Assembly: GCA_027574665.1 (NCBI GenBank)
Contig: CM050656.1
Location: 5,207,001-5,271,000 of the forward strand
Source: Rhynochetos jubatus
Taxonomy: Eukaryota; Chordata; Aves; Eurypygiformes; Rhynochetidae
Direction: 5' to 3'
DNA length: 64,000 bases
Under the pieces are notes generated by a model. It saw only the letters and a list, made by a program, of their open reading frames with translations. It searched no databases and was not told the DNA's origin. Shown piece after piece: positions 25,701 through 38,489 of this stretch. Each line of letters opens with the position of its first letter. The stretch's first letter is position 1. The position numbers and the translations under genes are program-made.

Positions 25701-28700
25701 TAAGCGGAGATTATGTAATATTTACAGTGATATTAATGCAATCAATCAGCGTCAGTAAGTGGAGATGTGGGAGCCAGCTAAACATGCGAGAGAAAAGTGG
25801 GGAAAAGGAAAGCACAAAGGGGTCCCTGTGATGGTCAGGGAGGGATGCCAAGTATTTTCACTGCTTTCCAAACTAATATGTTACAAAATAACACAATCGG
25901 CTTTGGCCCATTTCATTAAAAGTAATTAACTTGACTGCTCAGTGACTTCCCTGCAGATCTGAGATGCCCACTAGCACCCAGGCATTCACATGAACACCTT
26001 TCCTCCTCCCATTCCAAGGGGAAGACTTTGCCCAGCCCTGCTCCAGCACAGTCCCAAGTGATGTCAAAGGTGCCCTTGCTGGATCTTGGATTCCTGGGGA
26101 TGGTGAAAGTGTCACAGCTGGAGAGCCTGCGCTGAACAGGAGGGCTTTGCCACCAACCCATCCCCTCGTGGCTGAAAAGGGGCCATTCCTCCCAAGGTGT
26201 GCGCCTTACAGCCGCCAGACAAGTGACTTCACAACCCCAAAAAGGCACACAAACAGCTACTTCTGCTGCTTTATTTTCTTTTTCAGGTGGAACGACCAAG
26301 GTCCAGAGGGGATTGCTGCCAGAGCTTGATTTCTGCATCGCCATGGAAGAAAGCGTGGGCAGCAGGGAAAAGGCGTTGTTTTGCTGTACAAAGGTGGGAA
26401 ACGGGATCTGCAGATGATTCAAGAAAGGCTCCCTGCCTACCAGGATGGAAACACTGCACGCATTGCTAAACCGTATCGTGGCATAAGCTTTCCCTAAATA
26501 ACTGCTATTGGTGTTCAGACCCCAGCCTACAGTTTGGCAGAGACCAGTCTTGGGATTAGATCTTGGTGTGGGCGATCTCAAGCTCTGATGATGCCAGGAC
26601 CAGGGATCATTGCTGCTCTGGCTGATGGGTCATGCTTGCTAGGCGAAATAGGCAAATTGGTTCAGAAGAAAAGCCAGGGCCACATTCATAAAAACATGAA
26701 ACCTACCCTCAAAAGAACCCAGAAGGGATTAATTACCCTTTTTTCTTCATTTTAAAGTGTTTATGTAGGTGTTGAGATACCGAGTCAGATGGTTCTCACA
26801 AACCGATAAAAGACCTGCTCACTGATTTCTGCTTGGCCACTAAGGAGTTTCAGAGCTAGATCTGACTAACCCAAGAAATTCAGACCTACTCTGGATGGAC
26901 CACTGCCTGTCGATGTGCTTATCTGAACTGAATAATTACCAGTTCCAGAATTTGCCTGCTACCTAAAGGACAAAACCTGCATATCTTTACAAATGTGAAC
27001 ATCACTTGAGAAACACAGGCAAAGGGTTAATATATAAATATCATTAAAAATACATTTATAGAAATACATTATAGGTTATATAATTAAGGAAAACTCGAAT
27101 GGTGGCAAGTGCGTAGATGCCCAAAACCCTACAGCGTTATCTGCAGCGGACATTTTTGACCAAGAACTTAATTAACTTCTGGAGTAAGAAATTCCAGGTA
27201 CACTTCATTCAGAGAGATGAAATCTAAGATATTTTAAAACCCATCAGTGCAGTAAAAGAACAGGAGGGACATACCATTTTTCCCCATGTTTATATCTATT
27301 ATGTCACCCCAAAACACAAAAACCAGAAGCATGCTCAGGTCACAGTCAAAGTAGAGGTACCCAAGGCAGATTTTTTTCCCTGTGGGCCTCCTGCCAAAGC
27401 CACCACAAGGAAGCTCCCACACTTTCAGAAAGGTTTGCTGACACCAGCCTTGGTTGAGAAGGAAGGAACAGCTGAGTGGCAGAACATCTGCTGTGGAGCT
27501 CCTGACCCTGGTGCAGATGGATAAGGCTAGACTAGAACTCCTTTAACCCACAATTGAGAAATGCCTGTTCTCCAGAGGAAGATCAGCATGAGGGCAGCAG
27601 TCAATTTTCCAAGAGCAGACCTCCCCAAACAGTTAGTTTGGCAGTAAGAGCCAGCTGTCTTTGAACAGACAGTCAACATGTGATCATTCTGGGCTCCTTC
27701 CCATTTAGGAGTATGACTCTTGGGTAAAGCTTGACATCAGATTCTGCCCTTGTCAGAGAGTGCAAAACTCTGTCCAAGGCCAAGTTTAGTGCATTTTTGA
27801 CTCCTGAGCCATGCTCTCTTTTTCTTTCTGACCCAGGGCATCTATTTTGGGCTAAATTCCTAGTGACACAAGAGGGAATTCCTAGAATAAGACCCTTGTG
27901 CACAGATGGAAGAGCAAACTGTTTTGACCACTGTGCAAACAGAGCTACTTCCATTACCTCCAACCTTGTACTCTAGTTTTATGATTCCTTGTAGATGCTT
28001 CAAAGCTTTCTTTTGGGTGAAGTTCAGTTCTCTCGGGGAAAAAGGGCCGCTTTTTATTGTTGCAGGGACCTGTCCTTTGCATCACAGAGGTGCCCACCAG
28101 ATGCCCTTTGTCACTGGGGCAAAGGAAAAAGACCATGTGCCCCAGACAACTTTAATCATGTTGTATTAGCAACTAAATTAGGTGACTGATCTTCCTTTGA
28201 TCTCTTTATAATCTCTGTAGAGAGATCTTTCTTCCGATGAGCAATTCGGAGCTGGAATTAACCTTGTGTAGGGAAGAGCCGTACAGAGTAACCTTTCTCT
28301 CTCCTGTATGGAGGAGCTGTTGAGCTATGAGCTGTGTAAGCCAGGCAGCTAGGTTAGACAGCTTAAGTAGACAGCTGGAGGTGGAAGAGATGAATACTTC
28401 TCTGGTATTCTACCCTCTGTACCTCCCTCCCAGTGGGGAAGGCCTCTTCCATGCTTTCAAAATCTGGACAACACCTTTCTCGACACCAAGCTGACCAAAA
28501 ATTAATAATGGATAGTAAAAGCGAACTGAAAAGTCATTCCAGGGTGTCAGAGAGGAGAGAAGCAGTTTATTCCTTCGATCTGTGATGATATTCACAGCTT
28601 TCTGTCTATGTCACACTGAGGCAAAAATTACACAACACCCTGACCGTACATTTATCCACACTTCTGATGGTTTAGCAATCTGGTTTCTCAGCTAGAGGCT

Positions 28701-31232
28701 GGAGACAAACTACATTAAGAAATGAGCCTGCAAGTTGAACATATGCTATCAGCAAAGGCTCATTTTCTTGTTGCCACTTTCTGTTTCATAACAGGAGGGG
28801 AATGTACATGGGGCTGCCTTGAGGCGGGAATGATGTAGGGCAAAGACCTGAATTGCTTTACACCTTCAGGCCACATGCTGCTACTCTGCAGTGCAGAGGT
28901 GTCCAGTTTTAACCTACACAGTCAGGTTAATTAAAACAAATCATTAGGAACGAAAACTGGAACAAGGACCAGGGATGATGGCAGTCACCCCACCCTACAT
29001 TGAAGGCTCATATGGAATAGGAGCAGCTAAGCTGCAGGTGGGGTCAAGATCAAAGATGGGTTAGGGAGAGCTGTTCACCCCAGTCCAGGGGAGCTATGGG
29101 CTTGGCCAGCACTCCCCTGCTAATGCTGAGTCCATCCTGTTTGACTGTAAACACAGAGCAGCACTTGGCCACTGCTCTTGTCTGCATTTCCATTTGTGCT
29201 GATAACACACATTTTTAAAGGCGATATTAATTGCTGCACTAGATTTATTATTAGCATGAATATTATTCATCCTTTCCTTTCACCTGCCACTCCACTCAGT
29301 TTATCATTTTTACGAGAAGACAGGATGAGGACCACACCTTCTCTGCTTCCTGGGACAGCACAATGAACATCAGCTTCATGATCACCCATGGACCAAAGAG
29401 GATGAGTTCCTGGAAAGTGGTGGGTAAGTGACTGAGCTCTGAGAGTCCAATCACATCATTTTCTCCTGATGAACCCTGAGCAACTCGAGGTGCCAGTAAC
29501 GTTGCATCTCGTTTGCAGCAGAGTAATGAGAACAAAGTTTTTGGGGTGGAATCCAAACCACATCCTCCTATCAAACCCCGCCGAGCAAGTACGCTGAAAG
29601 GGCTGAGCGTGCAGCATGAAGCTATATAAAGCTGCAAGGATAATAGCCGTTGTTTGGTGCCAGGCTTGAAGCTAAAGCGAGTTTTACAGGAGGAAGGTTA
29701 CGGGCCTCTGACGGGATGTAAATTGTGTTTCTGCGCGCAGCAGAAAGTGTGCCTGGTGTCTGTGCGGATCCTTGCAAATTGCATCTCTGAATGTAAGCAT
29801 CAGTGGTGCCAAACAATTACGATGTTTATAGAAACTGATGGCCTACATCTGTTTAAAATACTTCTCAGTGTTTAGACTGACAGAACAGAAAACATTCTGC
29901 AAGGAGTAAGCATAAATTGGATGGCTTGATACAGCTTTTTTAAGCAAGAAGAACTGACACTAAATTGATTAACAACTCGAATTCATTAGCGCTGTAAGCA
30001 CTACAGAGTGAATGCACGCCATAAACCTGCCTTCCTGCGTGACAGAGAATTAATAAAATGTAAGGAAATCCTTCCAGAGGGTAAACCCTGTTTGGGACTA
30101 GACTGAAGCAAGAACACAATCTCATAACCCAGCACCATTAGAGCCTTTCCTGCTTGACCTTAAGCAAGGCAAGAGTTTCTCTCCATTGAGACATCAGCCT
30201 TGTATGTCTTTGCCTCACCTCCCAGTCTCTGTAACAGAGAGAACTGTTCTTACTCCAGTTTAGCTACTTACTGGCAGATGGAGCAGAAGAGCAAGCTGAG
30301 GTCCCGACCTGACCTACTTGCAAAGGATAACTAGAGCAGCTGCAGTGCATGGAGAAGCCTAACCCTGCCTTTATCCCACCTGCCTGTGGTGGTTCTTTAT
30401 CTCCACTCCAACACTTTCTTGCTTTGACTCCTTCCAGGAGGCTCTGCCAACCGTGGTTCAGCAGTCAGTGGTGCCTCTTCACACCAACATCCAGCTGGCC
30501 TGTGGGATGCACCTTCTTTGATTCAGGCAGCTTTGGACAGGAGCAGAATGTCCAGAGGGTTTAGGGATGAAAGCCGCATCATGTAGATCATGACCATGAG
30601 AGCAAAGAGAGCAGAGCTATGCGGTGCTGTGGTCCAACAACCCCCAGTGACACAACAGTTCTACAGGGACCTCAACAAGCCAGTGCAAACTAGAGCCATG
30701 TCCAGAAAACCCAGGAATGCTTCAGCAACGGCCAAACCACAGGACATACTGGGCTTTGGCAAACCATCTTCCCTCAGCCACAGCAGCTCTAAGCAGGGCA
30801 CACGACACGGCAATGCCCACACTCTCAGGCACATACCCATAGGTTTGCTTGTGTGGCCATTCTCAGCTGGCTCGTCCTTGAACACAGACTGCTGTGTTGC
30901 AGTGCTTTGCCAACCGGCTAATCAAAGAAGCCTTCCTTCATTAGTAGCTTGAAATCTTGCTATAAATCTCCACATAGGGCTCACTCTTGGGTGACAGTGT
31001 TTCAAAACAAAGAGCCCCATTCATCAGACCAGCCTTTGGAGTTCATTTTCTGATTTTTTTTAATGTTAGTCTTAGAGGGGACTTCAAGTTTTACAGGCAA
31101 AGCACACAGATACCCCAGAAAGGACACCCTGCTCTGGAACTAGTTATAACCAAGTCCCCTGGGCACAGCTGCTGTGCAGCAAGTGGGAAGGTCCCTCCTC
31201 TTTCAATTATACTGGAAGCAAATATATGGCAG

Positions 31233-31245
31233 AAAAAAAAAAAAA
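31233..31245. repeat. A13 homopolymer
   Basis: Thirteen A bases. No AATAAA signal or retrocopy body lies immediately upstream, so it is not called a retroposon tail. Confidence 0.85.
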
Positions 31246-32335
31246 TCCAGCTCTGAAGCTTTCCCATAGTTAATTGCCAGTATTATTATGGTATCTAGCC
31301 TAGTAAAAGACTTGCAGTTTCCATTCTTCTTTTTCTCCCACCCAGTCCCTTGTATTTTTTTAAGGTCACTTATGTCACACACACACGCAAAACTCCAGCA
31401 CAAAAAGGCAGCCACATCAAATGCAACATGGCAAATAAGCAGCCACCATCTCTTCCAAGCCCTTATTCCTTCTCTGTCTACGTGCTGTAAATTATTATGC
31501 TGATTATGTAAATTAGAAGCATGCGCAGAGGGGGAGTTGTTCTCCCTGCGTAAGCACTGCAGACTTTGGAGCGGTACCACGACCAAAGATGTCTCTGGGT
31601 GAAGCACCACATCTGTCAGAGCAACTCCCTGAACCAACACGGGCAGCACAGAGAGGGTACCCTAGAGCAGTTCTCTCTGCAGATGGGCAACAGCCATTGC
31701 TCTTCCTGCTCAGCCCCACAATATCAAGCAGGTATTCTAAGCATTGCATGAGTCCAGCCTGGGGCAGCCAGACTCATTTAGGAAGCTGGAGAGGGACCAT
31801 ATGTCCCATCAGGAAGCTCTCTGGAGCACTGGCATGGCAAAGCTACTGCAAAATCCCTGCACAGCCCCAGCTCCGTGACACTGATGCGTGATCCTGCTCG
31901 CCTCTGGTACCCAACTTGTCCTGGCTCCCACGGGAGTCCCTCTGTCCCCTCAGCAATGGTTCACATGGGGCTCTGCGTGTTGCTCCAGCGCTGCTGCCTC
32001 TCCCCCGGGTCCCTGAGCAGAGCTGTGTAAAACATGCAGACATTTTCATCACTTAACTTATGGCTGCCCTGAGGGAACACGCATAAGATTACCCAGTGCT
32101 CTTTAAATCAGTCCCAGAACAACCTTTTCCAGCCACTGCCAAACAAAAGCTTTTCCAGCAGGGTTCTATTCTTCTCTGTAAGAAACCCCCTTTTTCAGAC
32201 CAGCTCAGCTGTTACACTTGGGTACTAGCTGGTGGAAAGACAAACATACCTGCAACCTCACTGAAATTAAGGGAGGGGCAGGGAAGGGCATGAAATCAAA
32301 GGAGAGTGGGATGGAGTTTTACATCCATTTTTCCC

Positions 32336-32367
32336 AGGAGGAAAAAAGAAAGGAAGGAAGGAAAAGA
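32336..32367 (+). repeat. Purine tract with GGAA units
   Basis: Thirty-two bases of only A and G, containing AAAGGAAGGAAGGAAAAG. It is a small GGAA-type microsatellite; a similar one is at 36215-36245. Confidence 0.85.
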
Positions 32368-35300
32368 TCTGTTGAAGCCCAACTTTATTCCCCACTGAAG
32401 TATAGCTTGATGGCTCTCGTATGCCCTGTGGATATCCTACAGAAGTGGGCTGCTGCTCCACCACGATATAAGGATACGGCCTGCACTGGGCTAAGCCTTC
32501 ATCCTGCTCCTCCTCTGTCCAAGCCGGCCTGTTGCTGTATGCATTGCTGCCACAGAGACATTAAGCAACACCTACCGAGCATCACCTAGCAAGTAAATTC
32601 TCAAGGGGCGGGATGATTTTAGGTCTTTATTCTCCTACCAAAATAAGTCAGACAGTGACATCTCAGTGGACTTTATAGGGTGAGGTTGTGCTATGCTTCC
32701 ATTTGGTTTGGTGAGGACAGGGGGAGGATGAGCTATCCTGCACCCAGTCTGTGGCCATAATCCCCACAGAGGACTGCCTAGGTTCTCAGTGAACGAAGGC
32801 TCTTGTGCTTCCCCAGAAGCAACCCTCTGTTAGAGGTCCGTTTGCTCTGTCCTCCCTGACACCCATACCTGCACCTTCACACCAGGCAAGTGAATCAGAA
32901 ATGCCAATACCATGTGAGAGGGGGTGTCCCTGCCAGCTACATGAGTGCTACCAACGGGCAGCACTTTACAGCTCCCCTCAGGGTGACATCTGTACACCAG
33001 CCGAAGAGACTGTTCCTTCCACCATGATGGATAAGTGGGTTTTAGGTGAAGCCAACCTAAGAGCCCTGCTGCCAGCTCTCAGTCCAGCTGTGCAACCATG
33101 TTCATATGTCTGACACAGTCCTACATACCGGAGCTTTTAACGTCTCCCTTGGTATCAGCTGGGACTGGTTCACATCTAAGGCTCATGAGGATGCCAGCAC
33201 AACCGTGCACCACAGCAAGGCCAAGCCACCACTGTCCATTCCATAGGGACAATCCTGGGGACATCTCCCCAGTGCTGAAGGACCTCAGCACCCCCAGAGA
33301 CTGGCTCCATCTGAGGAGATATGGCACTGCTGTCTGTGTGAGCAGACACATCAGGGTCAGGGCTCTGAGATAACGAGTTGTCCCTACACAGCCAGGTGTT
33401 GGATCTGCTACACAGTGACATTTCTATACAAACAGACTTCGAAGCTGCTCACATCAACATTTAGCTGGAAGAAATCCCAGCCGCGAGCCCACCGGGATCA
33501 GGGGAATCAAAGTGTTACTAATAAAGATCCATTTCTCACCCTTCCAAATCCACACTCCAAACAGTAGGATGCAAGAGGGAGGATATCTTATAAGCTGAAC
33601 TGTTCCAGCAGGAAATGGCACATTCAGCACTTCTTTCATGACTTCTCACCACGTTTCCTTCATGCCCTCTGCTGATAGCAGCACACTATCTCTGTAAGCA
33701 TATCACTTCATCTTTAAGAGCAACACCTTCTGCCAAAGCAACCTGGACCTGGGGTGCCGGCACACACCTTCTGCCTGGCTGGACCCCGGCAGCGTGGCCA
33801 CGACCATGTCTCTCCAACTTACCTTTACAAATCACAGTGGCACCACATTAAGCCTTCAGCCGTGTTATTTCTTGAGGTTTGCTCATCACGACCGCTGACA
33901 GTAAAGGATCAGCTTTAAGTAACAAACCAGAAAACCAATTCCCTTCCATATATTCAATAAAATCCTCTTGCTTCCTCCAGAAGAAAACACGCTGCACCAC
34001 ATTATTACACAGGCACAAGAGGAAATCACTCTTTGGATTTGGAAAGTCGGTATTAATGGGTTCAGACTGCAATAGAGGGCATGTTCATTTTGCAATTGAG
34101 TTACTTGCCCTGATACACTCTTGAGTCTACTTTCCTGGCAAATTGTGATTGCTAATAAATTGCAATAACGTTGAGTTTACATTATGACTCACAGAAGATT
34201 GTTTTGGGCAGTAATGACATTCCCCAAAGTGGAGGGTCTCTCCAGTGAAATATCTGGCATATGGAAGCAATTCAGTATTTACAGATTCAGATGAAACCTA
34301 CGTACTACTGATGAAGAAACCATGTTTTGATAAGATAATGGACAGCAGCACAAGCCAATATATTTCTTAAAAGGAAGAATATATGAAGTCCTAACGTCTA
34401 CTAGGAAGTCAGGCTTCACCCAGGGCTTATTGAAGCAAATAGACTGAGTCCTCCAGGCTTCACTGGGGTTGAAGATCAAGTCTTCACCCTTCCTCACAAC
34501 AGGAACATGTTCTGGGTCAGCTTGCTCTGTCCCAGAACACTTTATCCTGCAATAATATTCCAGCCTCCTGCTTATTATATGCTGAAATCTGTTTATTTCC
34601 TCTAATATCTAACTCTCCCTCAGTGTCTCATTTTGAAACCCCCAGGGCAGCTGAAGTGGGAATTTTAATTTTATTGCTCTATTAGTCAAACATTTTCTTT
34701 CTTTTTTAAAAATACTGTTTACAAAGAGCAGCCTTCCTCCCTGATCCCCTCTGGTTTGTCTTATGCTTCTCAGGCATTTCCTAGCTGCTGTGCTTGGGCT
34801 CCACCTTGTCATGTAAATCCAATTTAATTTGCACAGTTCTGCTTGACTGGGGCTGTTTTCTAATAAATTCAAGCTCCATGAAAAATTCCAACCAGGTGAT
34901 ACACTCGGAGGCAGCAGCTCCTAATGCAGTGTGTGGTAAGGATCTTCAAAACACACTCTAAGAGGAGACAGGTGGCTTTCAGGGCCAATTGGCCATTTAC
35001 TTCTAATATTGACTTTTAATTACCAACAGCTAAACCTTGTTTTTCTATATGATCCATTGCTGCCTCAAAATCCATTTTGTCCTGGGGTTATTGACACAGT
35101 TGGAAAAGTTACTAGGTTTACTTTTTCTGAGAAAACAGTTTATTTTTCATGCATCCATTTCAAACCAAGGCTGTGTCCATGCTCATTCTGCTCTTCACTA
35201 GTTTTTGGAGTACTTCATCCCTATCCTTAGCAGTGAGTTGTCTTCAGAAACCTCTAGTGCAGAGATGACAGTGTGCAGGGAACAAGGATGAAGGACAGGT

Positions 35301-36214
35301 TTTATTACTTCTGCTTCTCAGTGGGTGAAATTTTGTGAATACTCAATAGACTAAAGAGCAAAAATCCTCTTTGCAAAGGGGGGCTGTTGAGTCTATAAGC
35401 CCCAGTACAACACCCTGAGTTAGCACCAAGCAGGGTCTGAGCTGGGTGGTAACAGAAACCAGCAAGCACTGTGCTCTGCCCAGCCTAATACAGGCCAGGA
35501 AAAATCCCCTTCTGCTATAAGCAGAGTCTGGGAGGCTTCAGATCAGTGCCTACGAACAAGAAAAGGCCCTCCGCTTTATGCCTCACGTTTCAGTCCAGGC
35601 TGGTGCCACCCCACAAAACCCATTTTCAGCTCCAGGCTCAGCCCTGAGTGCAGGTTAGGCAACGCATGTGGCTTGTGACCACCGAGCAACCGCTGCTCCA
35701 CCTCACCTATGAATTGGGTTTGATCCCCTGTGAAATACCTCCAAAACCAGCAGCATTACATACCTCTGGTACAAGGGGCCAGCTTGAGGTTTAAGTGGCA
35801 TTTAATCTACTCCCTTGTGAAGAAAAAAAAGCACACCACCCAAAAAAACCCAAAAGAGAAGAGCCCCAGATTTTGCTCCACTTGGTCAATAAACCCCCCA
35901 AATACTCATCTAACAGCTTTGCAAATAAATACAGGACAGCACAACAGTTCAGGTGATTTATTGGCACTTAACATTCTGAGGATGATAGGAAGCACTGCAA
36001 GAGTTAAGTACCATGGTCATGGCCATTATAAACATTTTTATAAAGGGGTTTATTAGAGCTGTAAAAGTAAGCTCTAGGCTAGAAGTTGGCATGCGAGTTC
36101 TCTACCTTTGAAGTATTTATTGACATTAGAAGTTTGGGAAGAGGGGGGAAAAATCAATTTGGAAACTATGGTTTCACCAGACTTTGAATAGCAAGTGTCA
36201 GAAAGCAAGCAGAT

Positions 36215-36245
36215 AAGAAAGGGGGGAAGGAAGGAAGAAAGGGAG
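36215..36245 (+). repeat. Purine tract with GGAA units
   Basis: Thirty-one bases of A and G only, with a G6 run and repeated AAGGAAGGAAG. Confidence 0.85.
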
Positions 36246-36689
36246 CAGTACCGTTAAGATGAATAACGTTCAACAAGCAATTTGCCAGAGAGATCTTTTC
36301 AGTTCACCTTTTTCCATCCATAAGTGACTCACAAAGCAGTGGTTTCTACAGAATTCATCCATCTTTCAAAATATTTGCCCAGCCATTTCCATGCAGTTAC
36401 TGGTGTGTAATTTACAGCTTTTCACAGCGGGGAACGCAAGTCACCCTGGGGTATGGCACGCCATTGAGCATGGCTGGAAAAGCTGTTGCTCCCCGCCTGG
36501 CTCCCTGCTTTCACCGGAGGGATTTGTATCCTAGCGGTTCAGCCCCGCCAGGTTACACATTGGCAAGAGCAAGGGGTAAATCCCACCTGGCCTGAAACCC
36601 CGGCTGCAAGGCCAGAGAGCTTCAGAAGTCTGGTCCAGGCAGGAGGGGGCTGCTTTTCCATTCCTACAAGTCCTTGCCAAAGGCAGGCA

Positions 36690-36770
36690 CCTCTCAGATT
36701 TCAAATCCAGAAGGGATCATTGTAACCTTCCTATACAAGAGGGGCCATTCTATTTCTTGGTTAAACACAT
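36690..36770 (-). mobile_element. Old CR1 LINE 3'-end relic, antisense
   Basis: The run AAATCCAGAAGGGATCATTG (36703-36722), followed by CCTTCCTATACAAGAGGGGC and CATTCTATTT, corresponds to the reverse complement of the 3' terminus of old CR1 elements. The recalled consensus reads CCAGAAGGGACCATTGTGAT, then about 16 bases, then a CCTCCTGTATAACACAGGCC block. Here the bases between those blocks are deleted. The 3' end of the element points towards lower coordinates. No coding part is left. The copy is old and inert. Confidence 0.65.
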
Positions 36771-37278
36771 TGGGTTCAGTGTCACTACAGCATTGCTCCT
36801 GCTTATCAGTTACTCGAGGCACCTGCACAGCACCCCTGTACCACCAGTAGTGCACATGGGAACATCCCTGGGAAGACTCATGTTCAGTGTTACCTTTATA
36901 GCTGATTATAGGAAAGGATTGCATAGAAAACACGTGGGAATGTGGGTTTACCACCCAGGAGAACAGTAAGGGAACATTAACTCCTCCATTAACACCACCC
37001 AGGGTCGCACTGTGGGCTCAGCATCCCATTTGATGGCTTGTGTGCACCCACCCGCACTTGGAGCATCACTGAGCACTGGATCCACAAAACCTGGTTGAGA
37101 GAGACAAGAAGCTTTCTTCATTAATAGTCTCACTCCTTCAGGACAACCACCACAGTAAAACCTACTCAGATGGGAGAAACAATCTGGGAAAGTGTCTTGG
37201 AACATCTGAAACCAAACCAGTAAGGTTTGGCAAAGATGACCCACGCGTTGCACAGGCTGCGCAGGAGAGGAGACACCC

Positions 37279-37294
37279 TGATTTACACCAGCTG
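37279..37294. repeat. Short relic motif shared with 49146
   Basis: The 16 bases TGATTTACACCAGCTG occur here and again at 49146-49161. An ATTTACACCAGCTGAGGATC-type end belongs to an old dispersed repeat I recall from turtle and archosaur genomes. Here it continues as GCAGCCTGGCC, close to the expected GAGGATCTGGCC. Only the end of the element remains, so the family call is tentative. Confidence 0.4.
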
Positions 37295-38476
37295 GCAGCC
37301 TGGCCTTACACCCTGGGAAGCTGATGCTATTTTTGTCTACCCTTTTCACAGCCACGTTCACCACTGAAATCCTCCCACATGCTGAATTACGGGCTGGATG
37401 GATGAGTCCGGCTTGGAGCAGATGTTTATCTAATTAGCTTCCACATGTTTTTAAACATTTCACATGTAGGAAAACGATAAAAGCAAGAAGATTAAACATG
37501 GATGTCCAAAGCCTAATTAAGATCCCCCCTCTGGTAAGCCGGGTGTGTTTTATCTTTAAAACAGAGTGACACCAGCTTCCTTAGTAACACACATGAGTCC
37601 TGGGGTAAGTCATCAGGAATAACATATTGATGTTGTTAAGAAACACTTACTATTACTATTATGAAGCTTGGGTGAATCCACTCAGCAAGACCAACACAAC
37701 CTCTGTGAATCAGTTAAATTCTACTTTAAAGTCTTGAATAAGACTTTGATGAGTCTGAGTGTAAAAACTTACGTATGGGGGAGATGCAATTAAGGAATTT
37801 TGACAAGGGCATTTGATCGACCCAAAAAACCCATGCATCAAACTGTCATCATCAGCAAATGTGCATGTCTCAGACTTTCCAGTTCAGCAAGGTTGTAGAA
37901 CATTAAGGGTTTCTTCTTAATATATTTAAAAGTGTGAGTTAAAATATAATTATAATATAAAAATGTTATAAAATAAAAAACTTATGTTTTATAAGCTCAC
38001 CACACTGGAAAATTTGAGGCACAATAATCTTTTCTATAGTGGTCTCCATATTATGGTTCCAAGTTCCTCACACCTTGTAATATAATTAAACATCCTCCTG
38101 CATGCTTTGTCGCCCTTCGCTTTTTGCGGACTGCAGTCAGAAACGGCTGATCAGGCTCTGCTCTCTCCAACCATCCCAACACTTGGCGGCTTGGAAATAG
38201 ATTGCTCCGAGAGCAAGTATGAGCAGGGAGCCCCCAGGGGTAGCTTTGGCTCTATAAACTGACTGCTTAGGGAGAAAGAGAGAGAAAGGACAAAAATATT
38301 TTCTTCACAGATGCAAGTGTGCGGGCAGGTGCCAAAGGCTTCCAACTACATGACTTTGTTTGGCCTGGTGACAAAATAAACCTCTGTGTAGGAAGATACA
38401 GTAGTTCTAAGCAATAGGTTGGGGGTTTCAGTTTAAGCAAGGCCTAAATGAGGTCTTTATCAGAGGGAACAGCGTT

Positions 38477-38489
38477 TATATATATATAT
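38477..38489. repeat. (TA)n microsatellite
   Basis: Thirteen bases of alternating T and A, lying between a GCGTT and a TCTTTAATAAAAC context. It is short and probably length-variable. Confidence 0.8.

Larger units (their letters stand above)
17033..36689. other. Long non-coding stretch, no gene seen
   Basis: About 19.6 kb without a supportable gene. Open frames reach about 193 codons (20771-21352, plus) and 221 codons (25916-26581, minus). Neither shows a recognisable domain, signal peptide or family motif. Visible structure is limited to C runs near 19414 and 22739, an A13 at 31233-31245, purine tracts at 32336-32367 and 36215-36245, and a segment bounded by splice-like signals at 26287-26393. 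No confident mobile element was recognised. Confidence 0.55.

Noticed and set aside
25916..26581. 221-codon open frame on the minus strand
   Set aside because: No domain recognised; it covers the forward-strand splice-bounded segment and several forward open frames, as expected of GC-rich chance frames.
27740..27790. CAGATTCTGCCCTT plus GCAAAACTC, like an old turtle/archosaur repeat
   Set aside because: Only two short blocks agree and their spacing is wrong for the recalled consensus.
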